This document shows positions 58,688 to 64,000 of a stretch of DNA of 64,000 nt, one piece after another. Position 1 is the stretch's first letter. Each line of letters begins with the position of its first letter. Source of the stretch: Prorocentrum cordatum (lineage: Eukaryota; Sar; Dinophyceae; Prorocentrales; Prorocentraceae). The position numbers and the translations under genes are program-made. Location: positions 179,001-243,000 of the forward strand of contig CAUYUJ010012581.1 of the NCBI GenBank assembly GCA_963575745.1, written 5' to 3'. The notes under the pieces were generated by a model. It saw only the letters and a list, made by a program, of their open reading frames with translations. It ran no database searches and had not been told where the DNA came from.

Positions 58688-58937
58688 TCCCTTTATTATC
58701 ATCGGCGCGCGGTTACTCGATGCATGCCGAGTTGTGGCGCGCGCACTCCGCACTCACTACGCACAAAGACAACTACTCCCGCACTGGGCACATAACCTGC
58801 TGACGGACACGAGGGCAACGCCATCATGCTCCACCCTCGTACTTGTGCCCAACCAAGTCTGAATGACTTCAACCTGGTCAGCCACATGGCCGAACTCTTG
58901 CACAACCGCTACAATTGAAACTCTCAATCACATGTTC
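58688..58937 (-). pseudogene. LINE 2: APE-type endonuclease, N-terminal half
   Basis: The frame reads HVIESFNCSG (the initial N motif), then after a 2-nt frame change VVQEFGHVADQVEVIQTWLG, where IQ-TWLG corresponds to the QET motif with the catalytic Glu missing. A further frame change leads to YVPSAGVVVFVRSECGV and LGMHRVTARR before TGA. The GVVVFVR strand is typical of the EEP fold. Sense stops where the AT-rich array begins and resumes in the C-half at 57720. Confidence 0.6.
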
Positions 58938-60310
58938 ACCACTGTCTTTCCCTATCTCAGGCGGAGCTGGTGGAAACGAATGCGGCCTGAAACCTGCGAC
59001 GAGTGGTCGCAGAAACCCGTTGTCATCATACTTCCTGCACAGAGGAGCACAAGCTCCAGCACCTGGGCGCGTGCGTGTCGCATCGGCGCCCTCAGAAGTC
59101 GGTCTAACAGGGGAGGCGCCACTTGCGTTCTCACCCTTGCCGCCAGGATGAAGCACCGCGCCTGCATCTGCCTCGCCTCGGCCTGGTCGCTCGCGATCCC
59201 CAGCAGCACCCTCATTCGTACTAACAGGGGAGGTACCACCTGCACGCTCACACTTGCCGCCGCGACGTGGAGTCGCACCATCAGCTGCCACCTCTCGGCC
59301 TGGCCGCTCGCGAACCCCAGCGTCACCCGCAGCCGTCGGACTTACAGGGGAGGTGCCACCTGCACGCTCACCCTTGCCGCCAGGATGTAGAGCCGCACCT
59401 TCAGCTGCCACATATTTGGTCCTCGAGGTTTGAAGGGGATGTGAGTGATCTCCAATCCCCTCCAATATGGTTCGCCCATCATGCGTAGCGAGATTCTCGT
59501 CGCCCATGCCGCGCTCTCTTCGCAACGTAGAGCTCCTCCAACTTGGCCGTGAAGTCCTCGAAACTTGAGCAGCTGGACCAAAGGCTAAGCCGCTCCTCGC
59601 TGGATAACTCGCTGAGCTCATGGTTACGTTTTGCTCGCCCTGCATCAGCGCCGACAGCTCCTGCTGCCGCAGCACCATTGTCAGAGGCTCCACCGCCTGA
59701 ACTAGCCCTTGTCACATCATCGCCACTACCGTCACCCATGCTGACGTCAGGGGCAGTCTCCTTCGGCATGACGCGGATGTGAGCCTGCAACTTCTCCCAG
59801 AGCGGACTTGCCAATAAGTCCTCTGCTTCAGGGTTCTCTTTCTTGACATTGTCGATGTCGTGGAGCAGCACTGCGCCAGGCACAGCCTTGCACTCTCCAT
59901 CGGCATTTTCCACCTTTCGGCGACACCAGCGCAGCCGTCCTGTCAAACTCCGCCTGCAGGACCGCCAGCTGCACCTTCTTCGCCTCCAACGTCTGCTCGC
60001 GCTCCTCGATCGAAACGCGCAGCTTCTCACACTGATCTTTCTTGTCGGCCAAATCCTTCGACATGGTTGCAATCGCCGCCTTCGCTTTGCTGAGATCCTG
60101 TGCCGCACGACGATGCGCTGTCTGAGGTGGCCGCATCTGCTTCTGCTGTGTGCGCAGCGTCGAGAGCTTTGTCTCCATGCTGCACCGTATATCTTTGAAC
60201 TCCTCATGCGCTCCCATCGTCTTGATAGAGGCCTCCAACTCTTGGATTTAGAACAGCAGCTTTAGCTCGTCGTCCTTCATCCGTGTCTGGTTCAGCCTCA
60301 ACAGTTTTGC
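58938..60310 (-). pseudogene. LINE 2: N-terminal coiled-coil protein region with 40-residue repeats
   Basis: The first frame (60310 to about 59915) is a long charged coiled coil: MKDDELKLLF, an in-frame TAA, IQELEASIKTMG, LSKAKAAIATMSKDLADKK, KLRVSIEEREQTLE. The next frame (about 59915-59490) has DADGECK-like acidic sequence, LWEKLQAHIRVMPKE, an Ala/Gly linker, and LSSEERLSLW then FEDFTAKLEELYV. The third frame (about 59530-58938) holds three 39-40-residue repeats and a Pro-rich bridge to the endonuclease. This is probably the N-terminal extension of the LINE polyprotein. No catalytic motif is expected here. Confidence 0.5.
59052..59411 (-). repeat. About 120-bp in-frame minisatellite (three 39-40-residue units)
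   Basis: Each unit contains a GGK(G/C)E word, (A/S)G(T/A)SPV(S/R) and a final RPG(R/A). The units are 40, 39 and 40 residues. On the plus strand it appears as ACAGGGGAGGTGCCACC- and CGCTCACCCTTGCCGCC-type words recurring about every 117-120 bp. Confidence 0.8.
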
Positions 60311-60725
60311 TCGCCCGAGATGGATGCTGATGCTGATGCTGATGATGATGCTGATGCAGATGCTGATGCTGTTGCTGCTGATGGTGACGATAACTCGGAG
60401 AATAATGAGGAGGACGAGGAGGCGGAGGATGAGGAGGAGGAGGAGGAGGAGGAGGATCAGGATGATGCTGATGCTGATGCTGATGGTGGCGGTGACGGAG
60501 ATGGTAGCGGTAACGGTGACGGTGATGTTGTTGATGCCAGAGACGTTTACGTTGACGACGACGACAACTACGATGACGACGACGACGTCGGCGGCGACGA
60601 CGTCGACTACGAGGAGGATGAGGATGAGGATGAGTATGAGGATGAGGATGATGATCATGCTGATGATGATGATGGTGATGATGGTGGTGGTGATGGTGGT
60701 GACGATGCTGCTGTCCATGATGATT
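60311..60725 (+). repeat. GAT/GCT microsatellite complex
   Basis: (GATGCT)n, then GAGGAGGAGG at 60410-60452, (GATGCT)n, CGACGACGAC words and (GATGAT)n to 60722. It abuts the 5' end of the LINE 2 coiled-coil region. Confidence 0.93.
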
Positions 60726-63130
60726 GAGACGGATTTCCCCCGGCGAGAGACGCGCCGCTCGGCTCTGGGTCCTCCTGCGCCAAACTGTTAAACCAACGCA
60801 GGACGCGGCGCCGATCATATCTGGACAGCGCGCAGCATTCTTGTGGGTTCGCATGCCCACAACAGGTTCCCCTTGCCTGCTCGAGGGCCTATACAAAGGA
60901 TTCGGGGCCCTTCGGAGAGGGAGCGCGCCCCGCTCCCCAAGTTTTGGGAGGCAGTGGAGCTAGGGCGCATTGATCATCTGGTGAGCCCCGTACCCGATCT
61001 CGGGATCATGACCTCTGCGCCTCAGGAAACGGTTATCAGCCCCCCCCCTCCCCCCCCTTTCGGCGGAACCCTATCGCTTCTCGCCCCTGGAAGCGATATC
61101 GCGCTGCCGGACCCATGAGTGTGGGATCCCACCAAAATCCTCATTGAATCCCAACAAGATCCAAATCGGATTCCATTGAGAGCCCAAGAGGGTTGCACCA
61201 TGGACCCAGTAAGATCCCGATCGAATTGCAATCGGATGCTAACAGGTTTCAAAGTGGATCCCAGTCGGATCGGATCCATCTTACTCCCACCGCCCCCGCC
61301 GCGGAATTATTGAATGTTTCGTGGTGCTACTCAATGGTATCACTCGGCGGTTGCCACCCCTCGGGAATTAAGCCAATTACTTCGAGTGCGAAGGGTAACG
61401 AGGAGGGGGGAAACGATAATCGCTTCCTCCAGTTGCATACGCACGCCTAAGGGACCTTGCCCGATTCGAGGATCGTCGGCAGGCGGCGAGACATGGGGGT
61501 GGGCACACACTTTGTCCGAGCGGCTGCAGGGGTCTGAGTCACCCCGGTGGGGGGGGGCGCGAAGATGATCGTGCTGCGCGCGTCGTGGCCTGGGCCCGAG
61601 CCGCTGCCTTTCTCCAAGGGAGTGGCACGAGGGCGCGAGGGCGCGAAGATAACCGCGATTCGTCACACAACAGCCAGGCCTGCGCGGGGCCCAGTCTGGG
61701 CCAGGCCCTGGTAGTGCCAGGGTCCTCCGGCCCGCCCGTTCTCGTCCCTGCGAACACCGAGCTCTTGGCCCAGCACGGATCTGCGGAGGCCCCCTGCTCG
61801 TTGCGAGGTGGTGCTGGCCGCGGAGATCGGCACAGTCACGAGACCGCTCGGCGGGGCTGGCGCCGTCGCACCGGTGAGAGAGACGGACAGCGAGATGGCT
61901 GTTCACCTCGGGTTCGCCCCGGAGTCTTGGCCAGAGCGCGCCCCAGGATCGGGCGGGTAGCAATTGAGGCTGACCCAACTGGGGGGGGCCAAGACAGGGG
62001 CGATAAATGGGGCCCTTTCGAGCACCTTTTGGGCCCCTGCTGGCTCCGAAAGGGGCCCCAGAGCGCCCGTTTCGGGCCCCTGCCTTCGCCCTCCATGTTC
62101 TGTCACCCCCCAGTACAGTCAACCCGCGTCGCAAGGATGAGCTGCTTTCCAAGGCTACCTTTGCATCCTTCACCTTCTGCCCATTCTTTGCCGCTTTCGC
62201 TGGCAGCGCCCCGCCCGTTAAGTGTCGACATGGCCTTCGAAGGCTTTTGCGTCCTTCTGCTGCGTCCTTTCATGCGGGTTGACTTTACTACCCGCCCGGC
62301 GGGAGAGGCCCGGCGGTGCCGGTATTTCTTGGGCCCGCCCCTTGCCCCGAGGGCCTGCCCCCTGGACCGTCCGCGCCGCGGCCCATGGGCGCCTTGCGGA
62401 GAGAGGGCCCCTCAGCTGCAGCCGCCCTCGCAGCGGAAATGTTCCACGGCCCCAAAAAGAGCCAGGGGCAATGTCAAAGGGGTGGATGGGCTCGAGGTTC
62501 GAGGTATCAGGTTTTCGGACGCTTTCGTTGGTTCCTGGCGATTTGCCAGCCTCGGATGCTCTTCAGCCGCTTCGCCTCGTCGAGGGCGTTCCGGGGGTGT
62601 CCAGATCGTCCTGGACGCCCGCCGTGCAGCCGAGTCAGGACCCGAAAACCACGGGGCAACGTCAGAGGGGTGGACAGGCTCGGGGGGGAACGCATCGACC
62701 CCCAATCGTCCATGGATCGTCGATAGGGGCCCGATGGCCCGCCTTGCCCAGGAGCGTGCGGATGCGCTATATTCGGGGATCGCCGACCCATCGGCGATGT
62801 ACCGCCGATTCTAGCTCGATGCTTGCCCCCCTGAGCCGGCCCCTCCCTGACGCTCCCCCTGCCCCCCCCCCCCGCCCCCCCCCCTCCGATCCGCCCGCTG
62901 CTTTTAGGGTGCAACTCCTGGCAGGTGAATTTCAGAATCAGTGCTGGCATATCCCTTCTCCCAAACTGGCTTATTCCGGCTGAAGCTAGCTCCGGCTTCA
63001 TCCTGCTGGCCTAATCCAGCTCCGTAGCAAGATAAAGTCGGGCTTAATAGCCATGAATCGTTCTGACGAAGGACTTCGGCGGCGAATTCCGAGACCTACG
63101 CTCGCCGATCAATAAATCAGGCAGATTGGT
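60726..63130. other. Unassigned GC-rich region
   Basis: A GGATCC/AATCGGAT-rich patch lies at 61120-61280, C runs at 61043-61062 and 62856-62883, and a diverged 30-bp direct repeat GGGGCAA(T/C)GTCA(A/G)AGGGGTGG at 62465 and 62653. The 409-residue plus frame over 61585-62814 lacks motifs and is probably chance. No gene is recognised. Confidence 0.5.
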
Positions 63131-63134
63131 GGGA

Positions 63135-63285
63135 GGCGGGGGTTAGGTTTCAGAATCCGTCGAGCACGTGGCGAAATCCGAACCCTGCCCACGCCTCTCA
63201 TCGATGCATGAGAGTGGTGGGGGTAGGGTTCGGATGTCGCCACCCGAACGGGTCCCGAGAGAAACGTACCCCGAGGTTTGTAGTC
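63135..63285. repeat. Foldback structure 1 (near-perfect inverted repeat)
   Basis: Arms GTGGCGAAATCCGAACCCTG at 63168-63201 and its complement at 63208-63243 are about 34 bp with few mismatches and only about 6 bp of loop (CGATGC). Weaker arm similarity (GGTTAGGTTTC versus GGGTACGTTTC) extends it to about 150 bp. Confidence 0.8.
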
Positions 63286-63309
63286 GTGTTCGGGACCGTC
63301 TCGGGATAA

Positions 63310-63540
63310 AGAACTGGTCTTGGGGTGATCTAGGCCTCCCAGATGGAGCCGAGCAGATGGTCGGAGGATCGCGCCGCATCGCCGATGAACGGGCCGATGC
63401 GGCTTGATGTGGGGCCCAATCTTCACGCCGACGTGGCCGATGCATCCGCGATGCATCGGCGAAGCGGCGCGATCCTCCGACCCCATCTACTCGTATCCCA
63501 TCCGGGAGGTCTCTAAGACCTGGTCCTAGAGAAAAGACCA
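63310..63540. repeat. Foldback structure 2 (29-bp near-perfect arms, weaker extension)
   Basis: GGTCGGAGGATCGCGCCGC with ATCGCCGATG at 63359-63387 pairs with 63454-63482 at 28 of 29 positions across a 66-bp loop. Outer arms with CCTCCCAGATGG versus CCTCCCGGATGG and CGAGCAGATGG versus CGAGTAGATGG extend it to about 80 bp per side. Size and form resemble a non-autonomous foldback or MITE element. Confidence 0.8.
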
Positions 63541-63545
63541 TTTTC

Positions 63546-63783
63546 CTTCATGCCAAGCGCCCCGTCTGCTACCAACCGGGAACATGTCCCTATCCTTGTG
63601 ACTAGCATCACCGTATCTCGATGCCGACCGCAAATATTCCCCTCAGCATCTGAAGGCACATCCCTAAGATTGTCATCGCCTCGGGCTTGTCGATCTTAGG
63701 GATAGTGACAAGCTTGAGTCTCATTAGAAGGATTCAGAGCCCGTTTCCCTCAGGGCCCGTCTCCTTCCTGCCAAGCGCCCCGT
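63546..63783 (+). repeat. Direct repeat flanking a small hairpin
   Basis: CCTTC(A/C)TGCCAAGCGCCCCGT occurs near 63544 and 63766. Between them lies a hairpin, TCCCTAAGAT (63661-63670) with ATCTTAGGGA (63693-63702). Confidence 0.7.
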
Positions 63784-64000
63784 GTGTGCCCTCCCCTTGT
63801 GCCTTTTGCCTTCTGGCCCTGCCCACAGCGGGGGGCCGCGCGCGGGCCCGCCAGAGGTGGCCGAGAAGGCGCGCCGGTTGGAGGCCCGGCTGCAGGCGAT
63901 GGAGGAGGACCACGGGGAGGCCGCCTGCGGTCCCGAGCGCGGAGAGCCATCGCCGATCGATCTTCTCCAGTCAGGTCACCCCCCCCCCCAGTGCCACCCG

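Noticed and set aside
61585-62814. 409-residue plus ORF
   Set aside because: GC-rich chance frame without motifs; both strands and several frames are open over the same interval.

Overview
The window looks like nuclear DNA of a microbial eukaryote, most probably a dinoflagellate. Three things suggest this: a GC-rich, repeat-dominated sequence with almost no conventional gene structure; several LINE retrotransposon reverse transcriptases of a style I associate with dinoflagellate genomes; and a large Pif1-like helicase with a long Cys-pair tail. There is no sign of prokaryotic operons. I see no rRNA, tRNA, CRISPR array or dinoflagellate spliced-leader sequence. The assignment is inference from sequence style, not from a database match.

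Layout. 0-5 kb: an ORF open at the left edge with a small SH3-like N-terminal domain, then short tandem repeats and a first field of a degenerate CTTGGGGCC-type repeat. 5-11 kb: pyrimidine-rich DNA, then unrecognised coding-like stretches on the minus strand (8.1-11.1 kb) that may be exons of one gene. 11.4-15.2 kb: GC-rich and GAT arrays, then block A, which is a CT tract of about 1 kb plus a 151-bp satellite. 15.2-23.6 kb: a 45-bp minisatellite interrupted by a TAAGC array, a MITE-like element, and fields of dispersed repeats. 23.6-29 kb (plus strand): the Pif1-like helicase and its Cys-rich tail, with two frameshifts and one in-frame stop. 30.3-33.6 kb (minus): a LINE with an intact RT, zinc knuckle and RNase H in one ORF, truncated at its 5' end inside a satellite. 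34.9-36.2 kb (plus): a decayed LINE-like remnant. 36-50 kb: tandem duplications and simple-sequence arrays with little or no coding. 50.4-60.3 kb (minus): fragments in the order coiled coil, 40-residue repeats, endonuclease N-half, endonuclease C-half, linker, RT, zinc knuckle, RNase H, Cys tail. They read as one old LINE split by an AT-rich tandem array and by block B, a second copy of block A. 60.3-64 kb: a GAT array, unassigned GC-rich sequence, and a cluster of foldback structures.

The only recognisable protein functions belong to mobile elements: LINE retrotransposition (endonuclease, RT, RNase H) and a helicase that may belong to a Helitron-like or other selfish lineage. The rest is repeat DNA in several families that recur across the window. 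Two of these families, the block A/B unit and the 140-bp satellite, can be seen joined directly to LINE sequence. Start codons given for ORFs are provisional, because splicing, frameshifts and 5' truncation are common here.
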